From: UBA7398 sp964597305
Lineage (GTDB): Bacteria; Actinomycetota; Actinomycetes; Nanopelagicales; Nanopelagicaceae
Direction of reading: 5' to 3'
Length of the DNA: 47,025 nt
NCBI GenBank assembly: GCA_964597305.1
Contig: CAZQWU010000005.1
Span: forward strand, 1 to 47,025
Position 1 is the stretch's first letter. Every line of letters starts with the position of its first letter. A program made the translations under genes and the position numbers. A model generated the notes under the pieces. It saw nothing but the letters and a program-made list of their open reading frames with translations. It was not told where the DNA came from and searched no databases. This document shows, piece after piece, positions 25,460 through 34,173 of the stretch.

Positions 25460-26567
25460 GGCGCACTCTCATAAGCTCGGCAAAGTGATCAAAAAGATAA
25501 TTTGCGTCATGTGGGCCTGCCGCAGCTTCAGGATGGTACTGAACACTAAATGCGGGAGTTTCCAATAATTGAAGCCCTTCGACAACATCGTCGTTGAGAC
25601 ATCGGTGCGAGACGACTCCTTTACCAAAAACAGTTGAAAATTCTCCGTGGAGCGGCGCTTCTACCGCGAAACCATGGTTATGTGCCGTGATTTCAACTTT
25701 TCCCGTCAATGTATTCATTACTGGTTGATTAATTCCACGATGTCCAAATCGCAACTTATACGTATCAAAGCCAAGCGCTCGCCCCAGAATTTGATGACCA
25801 AAGCAAATACCAAAGAGCGGAATTTTGGCAGAGAGAATTTGTCGCACAACATCGACCACATCCTCCATCGTGGCAGGATCTCCAGGCCCATTAGAGAGAA
25901 AAACTCCATCTGGCTTGAGTTCGCCTATCTGATCGAAATTTGTATGCATCGGAAGTACATGAACTTCCATTCCTCGAGCTGCCATATTACGAGGAGTTGC
26001 AGCTTTAATACCGAGATCAATTGCAGCCACGGTAAATTTCTTCGCGATCCCGAGAGATGGACCTACTACATAAGGTTTTTTCGTCGTCACATCCTCCGCT
26101 AAGAAGGCACCGGTCATGTGGTGTGATTGTCGAACTTTAATAACCATTTCTTCTCGCGTTAAATTTTGTTGCGAGAAAATCCCCACTCGCATTGCTCCTC
26201 GGTCTCGTAAATGTCGGGTGAGCGCTCGTGTATCTATTCCACGAATTCCTACGATTCCCTGTCGCATTAGATCTGATTCAAGATCGCTTTCTGCTCGCCA
26301 ATTTGATGTGACAGGAGATGGGTCTCGCACGACGAATCCAGCGACCCATATTTTTGACGACTCTTCATCCGAAGTATTCATCCCAGTATTGCCGATATGT
26401 GGCGCAGTCATCACAACAACTTGTTTATGGTATGAAGGATCGGTAAGTGTCTCTTGATAACCGGTCATGCCCGTTGCAAAAACTGCTTCACCATATGTTT
26501 CACCGGTTGCAGCCCACGATTGGCCCTCGAATATTCGTCCGTCATCTAATACGAGATAGGCGCTCAC
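25452..26567 (-). CDS. carA: Carbamoyl-phosphate synthase small (glutaminase) subunit
   Basis: Supplies ammonia from glutamine to CarB. From GTG 26567 the 371-aa protein begins VSAYLVLDDGRIFEG (read as Met), as in the family. This GTG overlaps the pyrC TGA by 4 bases (GTGA) and has GGGAGAG upstream, so I reject the longer ATG seven codons upstream. The N-terminal domain has MTGYQETLTDPSY. The class I amidotransferase domain has the nucleophile in FGICFGHQ and the His-Glu pair in QYHPEA. Confidence 0.96.
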   Translation of the reverse strand: MSAYLVLDDGRIFEGQSWAATGETYGEAVFATGMTGYQETLTDPSYHKQVVVMTAPHIGNTGMNTSDEESSKIWVAGFVVRDPSPVTSNWRAESDLESDLMRQGIVGIRGIDTRALTRHLRDRGAMRVGIFSQQNLTREEMVIKVRQSHHMTGAFLAEDVTTKKPYVVGPSLGIAKKFTVAAIDLGIKAATPRNMAARGMEVHVLPMHTNFDQIGELKPDGVFLSNGPGDPATMEDVVDVVRQILSAKIPLFGICFGHQILGRALGFDTYKLRFGHRGINQPVMNTLTGKVEITAHNHGFAVEAPLHGEFSTVFGKGVVSHRCLNDDVVEGLQLLETPAFSVQYHPEAAAGPHDANYLFDHFAELMRVRRG

Positions 26568-27859
26568 AAGGGGCTCTCTCCCATCCATCGACCTTCAAAA
26601 ATGACACCACTCACTACTCCTGGAAATTCCATCCCATGGTAAGGCGTATTGAATGAACGCGAAGCAACGTTATTCTTGTTAACACGCCAAGATTTTTTGA
26701 GATTCACTAAAGTCAGATTCGCCGGTGCACCTATTGAGATTTCGCCACCATGCGCAACGTAACCTCCGATACGCGCTGGAGTTTTTGACATACGGTCAAC
26801 TAAATCCGGTAACGACATTAAGCCACTCGCCACCATTGTTGAATATACGATGGAAAATGCAGTCTCTAGTCCGAGCATGCCAAATGAAGCAGCCTGCCAT
26901 TCACACTCTTTATTCTCTGAGGAGTGCGGCGCATGATCTGTAGCCACGATATCAATAATCCCCTCAGCCAATCCTTCTCGAAGAGCCATCACATCTCGCT
27001 CAGTTCGCAAGGGCGGATTCACCTTAAATACCGGGTCATACGAAAGCGCAGCGTCATCGGTAAGTAGAAGGTGATGAGGTGTTACCTCCGCCGTAACGTC
27101 AATACCACGCGCTTTTGCCCATCGGATAATCTCGACGCCACCAGCTGTCGTCACATGACAAATGTGCAATCGCGATTGAACATGATCAGCTAAAAGAACA
27201 TCGCGCGCAATGATTGCTTCTTCTGCTACCGCTGGCCAACCCTTTAATCCCAATTTCGCCGATATATATCCTTCATTCATCTGGGAATCAATTGTAAGTT
27301 TGGGATCTTGCGCGTGTTGCGCGATAACACCCCCAAACATTTTGACATATTCCAATGCTCGTCGCATGACTAATGAATCAGCAACACAATGACCGTCATC
27401 GCTAAACACTCTTACTGACGCTTCTGAATTTGCCATAGCTAATATTTCAGCAAGCTGTTCACCACGTTGGCCCAGCGTTACAGCGCCAATCGGAAATACA
27501 TCACATAAACCTGCGCTTTTACCTAATCGATACACCTGTTCAACAACTCCGGCAGTATCTGCTACAGGATTGGTATTTGGCATCGCAGATATAGCAGTAA
27601 AACCACCGCGAAGAGCAGCGCGCGAACCACTCTCAACTGTTTCGGCATCTTCTTTTCCTGGTTCACGTAGATGAGTGTGAAGATCAACTAACCCAGGAAG
27701 TAAATGCATATCAGTACCATCGATTATTTTTGCGTCGGATATTTCAATTTTCTGGTCAATTGCACTTATAAGACCATGTTCGATCACAACATTGGTCTGC
27801 TCTCCATTATAAAGAGTGACGTTTTTAATGAAAATACGTTCACGACCCATTGATGTCAC
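26564..27859 (-). CDS. pyrC: Dihydroorotase (type I)
   Basis: Cyclises carbamoyl aspartate to dihydroorotate. The 431-aa amidohydrolase has the metal motif DLHTHLREPG, MPNTNP for substrate binding, HICHVTTAGG and the catalytic ATDHAPH. The GTG at 27859 overlaps the pyrB stop (GTGA) and has GAGG 7 bases upstream; an ATG nine bases on is a weaker choice. Confidence 0.97.
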   Translation of the reverse strand: MTSMGRERIFIKNVTLYNGEQTNVVIEHGLISAIDQKIEISDAKIIDGTDMHLLPGLVDLHTHLREPGKEDAETVESGSRAALRGGFTAISAMPNTNPVADTAGVVEQVYRLGKSAGLCDVFPIGAVTLGQRGEQLAEILAMANSEASVRVFSDDGHCVADSLVMRRALEYVKMFGGVIAQHAQDPKLTIDSQMNEGYISAKLGLKGWPAVAEEAIIARDVLLADHVQSRLHICHVTTAGGVEIIRWAKARGIDVTAEVTPHHLLLTDDAALSYDPVFKVNPPLRTERDVMALREGLAEGIIDIVATDHAPHSSENKECEWQAASFGMLGLETAFSIVYSTMVASGLMSLPDLVDRMSKTPARIGGYVAHGGEISIGAPANLTLVNLKKSWRVNKNNVASRSFNTPYHGMEFPGVVSGVIFEGRWMGESPL

Positions 27860-28803
27860 GCTGATACCTCAATCATATTTTCTCGTTGCGCTCCACCGAG
27901 AAGTAAATAAAGCACAGCCATTCGAACATGGACACCATTAGTTACTTGATCGACAATTACCGAATTGACGCTATCGGCGCTCTCGGCTGAAATTTCTAAC
28001 CCGCGATTCATGGGACCAGGATGCATAATCAGAGTTTTTGGGATTCGTTTTAAACGTTCCGTGTTGAGGCCAAACTGTCGCGCGTACTCCCGCTCTGTAG
28101 GAAAAAATAAATCGGACATTCGTTCTCGCTGAATACGTAGCATCATGATGACGTCAGCGATTGGCAAAACCTCATCTAGTCCATAGGCAATTGTGACTGG
28201 CCAATTCTCAACTCCGACCGGCAATAGCGTCGGCGGAGCAACTAAAATAACTTCTGCGCCAAGTTTTGTTAGAAGGAGAACGTTCGATCGAGCAACGCGC
28301 GAATGGAGAACGTCACCAACAATTGCGACTCGAATACCTTTCATATCCCCTTGAATATGTTTTCTTATCGTAAATGCATCCAAGAGCGCTTGTGTGGGAT
28401 GTTCATGTGTTCCATCACCTGCATTGATTACTGATCCGGTCATCCATTGTTGCGCTGCCAATCGTGCCGGTGCACCGGAGGCGCTATGTCGAATCACCAC
28501 TGCATCTGCCCCCATCGCTTGCAGAGTCAGCGCCGTATCTTTAAGCGATTCGCCCTTGCTAACACTAGATCCTTTCGCTGAAAAGTTAATGACGTCTGCC
28601 GAAAGTCTTTTAGCTGCTGCTTCAAATGAAATTCGTGTACGAGTTGAGTCCTCGAAGAAGAGATTAACTATTGTTCGACCACGCAAGGTAGGCAATTTTT
28701 TCACTGGTGCGGCTGAGATTTTAGATAATTCTTCTGCAGTATCAAGAATGAGGATTGCATCGTCGTAACTCACATCATCGATACTTAAAAGGTGGCGATT
28801 CAT
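27856..28803 (-). CDS. pyrB: Aspartate carbamoyltransferase catalytic subunit
   Basis: Joins carbamoyl phosphate and aspartate. The 315-aa protein has the carbamoyl-phosphate site FFEDSTRTR, the KGES loop, HPTQALLD and HPGPMNRG. No regulatory subunit (pyrI) is present, as is normal in Gram-positives; control is by PyrR. The ATG overlaps the pyrR stop by 4 bases. Confidence 0.98.
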   Translation of the reverse strand: MNRHLLSIDDVSYDDAILILDTAEELSKISAAPVKKLPTLRGRTIVNLFFEDSTRTRISFEAAAKRLSADVINFSAKGSSVSKGESLKDTALTLQAMGADAVVIRHSASGAPARLAAQQWMTGSVINAGDGTHEHPTQALLDAFTIRKHIQGDMKGIRVAIVGDVLHSRVARSNVLLLTKLGAEVILVAPPTLLPVGVENWPVTIAYGLDEVLPIADVIMMLRIQRERMSDLFFPTEREYARQFGLNTERLKRIPKTLIMHPGPMNRGLEISAESADSVNSVIVDQVTNGVHVRMAVLYLLLGGAQRENMIEVSA

Positions 28804-29327
28804 TTGCCCTCAACTATCACTTCATCAGCATCGTCAATTTCAGTCAGATGAACTCTTACGATTTCCGAGCGAGAGGTAGGTATGTTTTTCCCTACAAAAT
28901 CTGCACGAATCGGAAGTTCGCGATGTCCGCGATCAACTAAAACTGCGAGTTGAACCGTTCGCGGTCTTCCAAGCTCACCAAGCGCATCAAGTGCAGCGCG
29001 AATAGTCCTGCCCGAATAAAAAACATCATCAACGAGTACAACATCTCGCCCCTCGATTCCGCGTTGTGGAATATGTGTAGGCAAGAGTGCTTTCGCTGGT
29101 CGAGTTCGCAAATCATCTCGATACATGGTGATATCGAGCGTTCCATGCTCAAGTGTTGTTCCATCGATCTCTGAGATTGCTTGAGCGATTCGCGCTGAGA
29201 GGAATGCGCCGCGCGTTGGAATACCCAACAATGTAACCGAGGCAGATCCTTTGTTATGTTCAATGATTTCATGAGAGATGCGCTTAAGCGCACGCGAGAT
29301 ATCCGCGGAATTCATGACCTGAGCCAT
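28800..29327 (-). CDS. pyrR: PyrR pyrimidine regulator / uracil phosphoribosyltransferase
   Basis: RNA-binding regulator of pyrimidine genes that responds to UMP/UTP, with UPRTase activity in many species. The 175-aa protein has the PRPP loop VVLVDDVFYSGRT, the hood segment with YRDDL, and VDRGHRELPIRADFVGK. An open frame continues 62 codons further upstream, but ATG 29327 follows a strong AAGGAG and matches the family start (MAQVMNSADISRALKRI). It heads the operon and is itself preceded by a PyrR-type RNA hairpin containing this ribosome site. Confidence 0.96.
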   Translation of the reverse strand: MAQVMNSADISRALKRISHEIIEHNKGSASVTLLGIPTRGAFLSARIAQAISEIDGTTLEHGTLDITMYRDDLRTRPAKALLPTHIPQRGIEGRDVVLVDDVFYSGRTIRAALDALGELGRPRTVQLAVLVDRGHRELPIRADFVGKNIPTSRSEIVRVHLTEIDDADEVIVEGK

Positions 29328-29331
29328 CGTT

Positions 29332-29366
29332 CTCCTTCGCCGCCTCACAGGACGGTTCGTTAAAGG
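29332..29366 (-). promoter_or_regulatory. PyrR-binding RNA hairpin overlapping the pyrR ribosome site
   Basis: On the minus strand the leader reads CCTTTAAC, then CCGTCCTGTGAGGCGG, then AAGGAG, 4 bases before the pyrR ATG. The loop core TCCnGnGAGG is the known PyrR recognition sequence. The lower stem pairs CCTTT with AAGG of the ribosome site. Bound PyrR would hide the site: translational repression, as described for mycobacterial pyrR. Confidence 0.85.
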
Positions 29367-29385
29367 TTGCCAAAGGCTACCACCA

Positions 29386-29410
29386 TCTCGTGAGGAGATC
29401 TGGCACGAGA
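29386..29410. promoter_or_regulatory. Inverted repeat TCTCGTG-N11-CACGAGA in the bldD/pyrR divergent gap
   Basis: A 7-base perfect inverted repeat with an 11-base spacer. A TACTCT box (minus strand, 29413-29408) overlaps its edge. If that is the pyr operon -10, the repeat spans the transcription start and could be an operator. If transcription starts further upstream it would form an RNA hairpin instead. Confidence 0.4.
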
Positions 29411-29450
29411 GTAGATGTGGATAGACGGCTAAGCGGAATTTATCGTTCCC

Positions 29451-29456
29451 TACCAT
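29451..29456 (+). promoter_or_regulatory. Putative -10 box (TACCAT) for leaderless bldD-like gene
   Basis: TACCAT, then CGCCATC (7 bases), then ATG 29464. No ribosome site is present. Confidence 0.5.
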
Positions 29457-29463
29457 CGCCATC

Positions 29464-29949
29464 ATGAAACAGATCAACAACCACACCATCACATGGCCAC
29501 ACGTAACGTTCAATCTGCGAAAAGTGCGAAAAGAACGAGGATTGTCCCTCGCCGACGTTGAGCGAATCTCACATCGTCGATGGAGTAGCGCCGTAGTTGG
29601 TTCTTATGAACGAGGAGATCGGGCTTTAACCATTGAGCGAGCTATCGATTTAGCCGATTTCTATCGGGTCCCACTTTTTTATCTTTTAGGGATAGAACTC
29701 ACGCAGCCTTCACCTGAAGAGAAAAGTACTTCGCCTCTAACACTTGATCTTCGCAAAGTAAAGAGCGCTGGGACAGAGCCGCTACAACTTTTTGTCGCAT
29801 GGCTCACGGGTACTCGACACGATTGGAATGGCGAAGTGATGACATTTCGAAACAGTGACCTAACTACGCTGGCCATGATGATGACTCTCGATATCGAAGC
29901 AGTACGACGTCTTTTACAAACCTTTTCGATCTCTTCACGCATCAAGTGA
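29464..29949 (+). CDS. bldD: BldD-like XRE-family transcription regulator
   Basis: A 161-aa homologue of Streptomyces BldD. The N-terminal helix-turn-helix (about 14-77) contains RKERGLSLADVE and AVVGSYERGDRALTIERA, very close to BldD. The C-terminal domain (about 92-155) keeps the c-di-GMP signature RxD-x8-RxxD as R118, D120, R129 and D132. In Streptomyces, c-di-GMP-bound BldD dimers repress developmental genes. Position next to pyrR matches Streptomyces as I recall it. It is divergent from pyrR and its 3' end overlaps convergent nusB by 15 bases. The symbol is assigned by similarity and context; targets here are unknown. Confidence 0.87.
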   Translation: MKQINNHTITWPHVTFNLRKVRKERGLSLADVERISHRRWSSAVVGSYERGDRALTIERAIDLADFYRVPLFYLLGIELTQPSPEEKSTSPLTLDLRKVKSAGTEPLQLFVAWLTGTRHDWNGEVMTFRNSDLTTLAMMMTLDIEAVRRLLQTFSISSRIK

Positions 29950-30351
29950 GATATCGTCCCGGTTGTTTACAATCGCGCCCAGGACTCCGTTGATATAACT
30001 TACCGAATCATCGGTAGATAATGTTTGAGCAAGTTCCAATGCTTGATCTATCGCGACTTTCTCAGGTATCTCACTCCGCCAGAGAAGTTCATAGAGTGCA
30101 ATCCTTACAATATTACGATCAACAGCTGGCATACGATCCATATCCCAGCCTTGAGCATAAAGAATGATGAGTTCATCAATTTTTCGTCGATGGGTCTGAA
30201 CGCCTTCTACTAACTCCGTCGTGTATTCACGGATGAGAACATCGTCGCTGTGAATGCGCACATGAAGCAGATCTAAGGGGTTGGCGCCCTTAATGTCTGC
30301 TTCGTAAAGGAGATCAAGCGCTGCTTTGCGGGCTTTAGATCGAGTACTCAC
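29935..30351 (-). CDS. nusB: Transcription antitermination factor NusB
   Basis: Part of the rRNA antitermination complex with NusE. The 138-aa all-helical protein has ARKAALDLLYEAD at the N terminus and the conserved DRNIVRIALYELLW and VAIDQALELAQTLSTDDSVSYINGVLG segments (quoted in part). The GTG at 30351 overlaps the efp stop by 4 bases (GTGA). Its 3' end overlaps bldD tail to tail by 15 bases with no terminator. Confidence 0.96.
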   Translation of the reverse strand: MSTRSKARKAALDLLYEADIKGANPLDLLHVRIHSDDVLIREYTTELVEGVQTHRRKIDELIILYAQGWDMDRMPAVDRNIVRIALYELLWRSEIPEKVAIDQALELAQTLSTDDSVSYINGVLGAIVNNRDDISLDA

Positions 30352-30905
30352 GCTCGACCGAGATACGCACCAGTGCGAGTGTCAACCAAGATTATTTCGT
30401 CTTGTTTAATGAACAACGGCACCTGAATTGAAATACCGGTCTCAAGTGTTGCCGGCTTAGATCCGGCAGATGAGCGATCTCCCTGAATTCCCGGTTCGGT
30501 ATAGGTAATCTTCAACGGGACTGATGCTGGTAACTCTATGTACAGCGGATTGCCTTCATGTATCGCAACAACGGCATCCGTGTTTTCCAACATGTAGTTT
30601 GCTGCCTCACCAACGGTTTCACCGGGAATCGTAATTTGATCGTACGTGGTGCTATCCATAAAGACGAAATCGTCACCATCTTTGTAGAGAAATTGCATAT
30701 CTCTCTTCTCGAGTATTGCAATCTCTACTTTCACTCCAGCATTGAAGGTTTTTTCTACGACTTTCCCCGTCAAAACCTGCCGCATCTTGGTGCGCACAAA
30801 TGCTGGACCCTTACCTGGTTTCACATGTTGAAATTCGACAACGGTCCACAATTGACCATCAAGGTCAAGGGTCATTCCGTTTTTAAGATCGTTTGTTGTT
30901 GCCAT
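30348..30905 (-). CDS. efp: Elongation factor P
   Basis: Relieves ribosome stalling at polyproline. The 185-aa protein has three beta domains. The domain I loop carries KPGKGPAF, with Lys at the tip where modification occurs in some bacteria. The C-terminal GDRSSAGSKPATLETG signature is intact. The ATG at 30905 lies inside the 3' end of aroQ (23-base overlap). Confidence 0.97.
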   Translation of the reverse strand: MATTNDLKNGMTLDLDGQLWTVVEFQHVKPGKGPAFVRTKMRQVLTGKVVEKTFNAGVKVEIAILEKRDMQFLYKDGDDFVFMDSTTYDQITIPGETVGEAANYMLENTDAVVAIHEGNPLYIELPASVPLKITYTEPGIQGDRSSAGSKPATLETGISIQVPLFIKQDEIILVDTRTGAYLGRA

Positions 30906-31338
30906 CCTTGAATACTAGAGCAGCCATCGCGTGTAGTGCTAATTGATATGAGGTCACCCCAAATCCTGTAATAGTTCCAGTGGCTACACCTGAAATGACT
31001 GAGGTATGGCGGAATTCTTCACGAGATAATGGATTTGACAGATGTACCTCAATCAAGGGCTGCTTCAACGCTGCTGCTGCATCGCGAATCGCATATGAAT
31101 AATGAGTAAACGCCGCGGGATTAAAAATGACTGGCGTAGATGAATCGGTTGCCTGATGAAGCCATTGAATGATCTCAGTTTCGCTATCGGATTGCTTCAC
31201 CTCTGCAGTAAAACCAACTTCTTCTGCCCACGTCATAATTAATGCTGTCAATTGTGAATATGTTGTCGTTCCATATATTTCTGGTTCTCGAGTTCCCAAC
31301 CGGGCGAGGTTTGGTCCATTGATAATGAGGATTTTCAC
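30883..31338 (-). CDS. aroQ: 3-dehydroquinate dehydratase, type II
   Basis: Third step of the shikimate pathway. The 151-aa protein has INGPNLARLGTREPEIYG with the catalytic Arg/Tyr loop, FNPAAFTHYSYAIRDA and IEVHLSN with the catalytic His region. NLARLG replaces the more usual NLNxLG. The start is GTG 31338, which overlaps the aroB stop by 4 bases. It runs 23 bases into efp, the longest same-strand overlap in the cluster. Confidence 0.95.
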   Translation of the reverse strand: MKILIINGPNLARLGTREPEIYGTTTYSQLTALIMTWAEEVGFTAEVKQSDSETEIIQWLHQATDSSTPVIFNPAAFTHYSYAIRDAAAALKQPLIEVHLSNPLSREEFRHTSVISGVATGTITGFGVTSYQLALHAMAALVFKDGNNKRS

Positions 31339-32408
31339 TGTGAAATCCTCTCATACGCTCGGCGAAGCGTGGCAGGCGAAATTTTTTCTGCGCGGGATGT
31401 TCTGCCAATCCGTTTGAGAGTCACAAATCGAACGCGACCACGCTTTACCTTCTTGTCCCCGAGGAGGAGATGCGATAGTTCTGGCCAAGCATCTTTTGAG
31501 TACGTAATCGGTAAATTAAGTGCGGTGAGAATTTCACGATGTTGAGTGATGACTGCCGGTGATAATTTTTCAGTGAGACCGCTGAGTTCTGCTGCAAAAA
31601 TCATTCCGATAGAAATCGCCTCGCCATGACGAAGAGAATAGTGTGAGTGTTTCTCAATCGCATGGCCGAGCGTATGTCCATAATTGAGAATTTCACGTAA
31701 AAAACTTTCGGTGAAATCTTGGCTCACGACTCGTGCTTTGACCTTGACCGCCTTGGCTATCAATTGTGGCGACGGTAAGCGCTCCTTCTTCTTAATATAT
31801 GCAGTGATATCTTTGAGGATCGAACCATCATCTATGAAACCGCATTTGACTACTTCGGCTAAGCCAGCCGATATATCTCTCGGCGATAATGTTTTTAAAA
31901 ATGTAAGGTCAATAATCACTTCGCGCGGGGAATGAAATGCGCCGACAAGATTTTTGCCATGCCGAGAATTTATTCCTGTTTTGCCACCTATAGCGGCATC
32001 AACCATACCTGCAACGGTTGTAGGAATAGCTACCCAGTCAATCCCACGAAGCCAGCTCGCTGCGACAAAGCCAGCAAGATCAGTGGTTGCTCCTCCTCCT
32101 ATGCCAACTATCAGCCCATCTCGCCCAATTCCAATTTCGCCACACACATCAAGAACTCGCTGGAAAGTTTCAAAACTTTTTTGTTGCTCTCCATCAGGGA
32201 CGATAGTGAGCGCACTCTGTGGATTTTTTTCAACAAGTGGCAGTAACTTAAACTTGTCAACAATATTTTGCGGAGCAATAATTAACGTTTTTCGTCCACG
32301 AGCTCTCGCTAAAAGTGTTTTTTGCCAAGGAACATTGAGGCGGACGTAATAGTCGTGTTCAGCTGTGACCTTAATTCGGATCTCTCTTGATTGTGTTTGA
32401 TTAGCCAT
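31335..32408 (-). CDS. aroB: 3-dehydroquinate synthase
   Basis: Second shikimate step, NAD- and metal-dependent. From ATG 32408 the protein is 357 aa, with GGGATTDLAGFVAASWLRG (NAD site), IPTTVAGMVDAAIGGKTGIN and the metal ligands in NYGHTLGHAIE and HGEAISIGM. The frame stays open 37 codons upstream inside aroK, but MANQTQSREI at the aroK stop (8-base overlap) fits the family. Confidence 0.96.
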   Translation of the reverse strand: MANQTQSREIRIKVTAEHDYYVRLNVPWQKTLLARARGRKTLIIAPQNIVDKFKLLPLVEKNPQSALTIVPDGEQQKSFETFQRVLDVCGEIGIGRDGLIVGIGGGATTDLAGFVAASWLRGIDWVAIPTTVAGMVDAAIGGKTGINSRHGKNLVGAFHSPREVIIDLTFLKTLSPRDISAGLAEVVKCGFIDDGSILKDITAYIKKKERLPSPQLIAKAVKVKARVVSQDFTESFLREILNYGHTLGHAIEKHSHYSLRHGEAISIGMIFAAELSGLTEKLSPAVITQHREILTALNLPITYSKDAWPELSHLLLGDKKVKRGRVRFVTLKRIGRTSRAEKISPATLRRAYERISQ

Positions 32409-32937
32409 GGCGAACCGATTCCTCGGTACTTGATTGCGGATAGAGCGAGATAATCTCTTGCGCAACTTCATCAGGTTTTTTATTGTCAGTGGAGAGCGTG
32501 AGTGTGGCAAGAGACTCATAAACTGGGCGACGTTTGGCCATGAGCTCGAGCCATTTCTGTCTCGGATTGATCGCTAATAATGGACGATCCTTCGCAAAGC
32601 CAACTCGTGGCGCTGCTTGTGCGATTGAGACGTCAAGAAAAATGACGTGCGTTGCGGTTCGAATTGCTCGTTGCGAATCTTCATCGAGAATCGCTCCACC
32701 ACCAAGCGAGACCACTGTGAAATTTGATTGCAATGTTTCCGCCACAATCTTTTTCTCTAGCGCTCGAAAAGTATCTTCGCCGTCATCAATAAATATCTGT
32801 GAAATTTTCTTGCCAGCGACCTCTTCAATGGCAGCGTCCGTATCTCGCAACGTGCCGTGAAGTTTTTTCGCTAACGCTTTTCCGACAGAGCTTTTTCCAC
32901 TCCCCGGCGGACCAATCAGAACATACGTAACCGTCAT
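32401..32937 (-). CDS. aroK: Shikimate kinase
   Basis: Phosphorylates shikimate at C3. The 178-aa P-loop kinase has GPPGSGKSS (9-17), DTDAAIE for shikimate and Mg binding, SLGGGAIL and the lid Arg in AKDRPLL. The ATG at 32937 follows the aroC stop by two bases, and its own stop overlaps aroB by 8 bases. Confidence 0.96.
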   Translation of the reverse strand: MTVTYVLIGPPGSGKSSVGKALAKKLHGTLRDTDAAIEEVAGKKISQIFIDDGEDTFRALEKKIVAETLQSNFTVVSLGGGAILDEDSQRAIRTATHVIFLDVSIAQAAPRVGFAKDRPLLAINPRQKWLELMAKRRPVYESLATLTLSTDNKKPDEVAQEIISLYPQSSTEESVRHG

Positions 32938-32939
32938 TG

Positions 32940-34115
32940 TTATCGGATTGTCATGGAGGAAAGGTAGGTCGAGATATTTCGTGAAATCTCTGGAACGCTA
33001 TCGCAACCAAATTTTTCAGTCAGCGCGTCTGCCAGGACTAAAGCCACCATGGCTTCAGCAACGATGCCTGCTGCGGGAACTGCGCATACATCAGAACGTT
33101 GATTGATCGCCTTTGCAGGTTCACCACTTGCAACATCGATCGTATCTAGCGCTTTGGGAACCGTTGAAATTGGTTTCATGGCGGCGCGAACTCGCAACAC
33201 TTCGCCAGTACTCATACCACCTTCAGTGCCACCTGCGCGATGTGTACGTCGGACGATTTTGCCATTGTTGTCGCGTTCAATTTCATCATGTGCCTGTGAT
33301 CCACGGCGCGATGCTGATCGGAAACCATCGCCAATTTCCACACCTTTAATAGCTTGAATTCCCATCAATGCACCTGCAAGTTTTGAATCGAGTCGACGAT
33401 CCCAATGAGTGTGTGAACCTAAACCTGGCGGGAGGTGGTATGCCAACACTTCGACAACGCCTCCTAGCGTGTCGCCAGCAGCGTGTGCAGATTCGATTTC
33501 TGCCACCATCGCTTGACTCGTTTTACTTACTGAACATCTAACCGGATCACTATCAATTTTCACTTGGTCTCGCGGCAATTCGTATTCGTCGGGAATGGAA
33601 ATTGAGCCAATTGAAATTACATGACTGACAATTTCGATTCCAGCAACTTCGCGAAGAAACTTTCTTGCAACGGCGCCTAACGCAACTCGCGTTGCAGTTT
33701 CACGAGCACTTGCACGTTCTAAAATGGGTCGCGCATCGTCAAAACCATACTTTTGCATTCCAACAAGATCTGCGTGCCCTGGCCGAGGTCGAGTGAGTGG
33801 TGCATTTCGCGCAAGATCCTTAATCTCATCATCGTTTATTGGATCTGCTGACATTACTTTGTTCCATTTAGGCCATTCAGAATTTTCAATTTCTATCGCT
33901 ATCGGACCGCCTTGGCTTTTCCCATGGCGTACTCCTGAAATGATGGTTACTTTATCGGCTTCAAAATTCTGCCGAGCTCCGCGTCCCACGCCTAATCGAC
34001 GTCGGCGCAGATCGTGATCGATATCGGCAGTAGTTATGGGTACGTGGGCTGGAATACCTTCGATGATTCCCACTAATGCGCGACCATGCGACTCACCCGC
34101 TGTTAACCAACGCAT
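32940..34115 (-). CDS. aroC: Chorismate synthase
   Basis: Last step to chorismate; needs reduced FMN. From ATG 34115, after a strong GGAGGA, the protein is 391 aa and begins MRWLTAGESHGRALVGIIEG. RRRLGVGRGARQNFEAD and the GTEGGMSTGE segment are family signatures. The frame is open 38 codons further upstream over the prepilin peptidase 3' end, but those residues are not family-like. Confidence 0.97.
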   Translation of the reverse strand: MRWLTAGESHGRALVGIIEGIPAHVPITTADIDHDLRRRRLGVGRGARQNFEADKVTIISGVRHGKSQGGPIAIEIENSEWPKWNKVMSADPINDDEIKDLARNAPLTRPRPGHADLVGMQKYGFDDARPILERASARETATRVALGAVARKFLREVAGIEIVSHVISIGSISIPDEYELPRDQVKIDSDPVRCSVSKTSQAMVAEIESAHAAGDTLGGVVEVLAYHLPPGLGSHTHWDRRLDSKLAGALMGIQAIKGVEIGDGFRSASRRGSQAHDEIERDNNGKIVRRTHRAGGTEGGMSTGEVLRVRAAMKPISTVPKALDTIDVASGEPAKAINQRSDVCAVPAAGIVAEAMVALVLADALTEKFGCDSVPEISRNISTYLSSMTIR

Positions 34116-34173
34116 AAGTCCTCCAAATGTACGACCATATTGACGACACGTCTGAGTGAGAAGTATCCCAGAT

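Noticed and set aside
31954..32349. 131-codon plus-strand ORF inside aroB
   Set aside because: Antisense of conserved NAD-binding codons, with no family similarity I can see.
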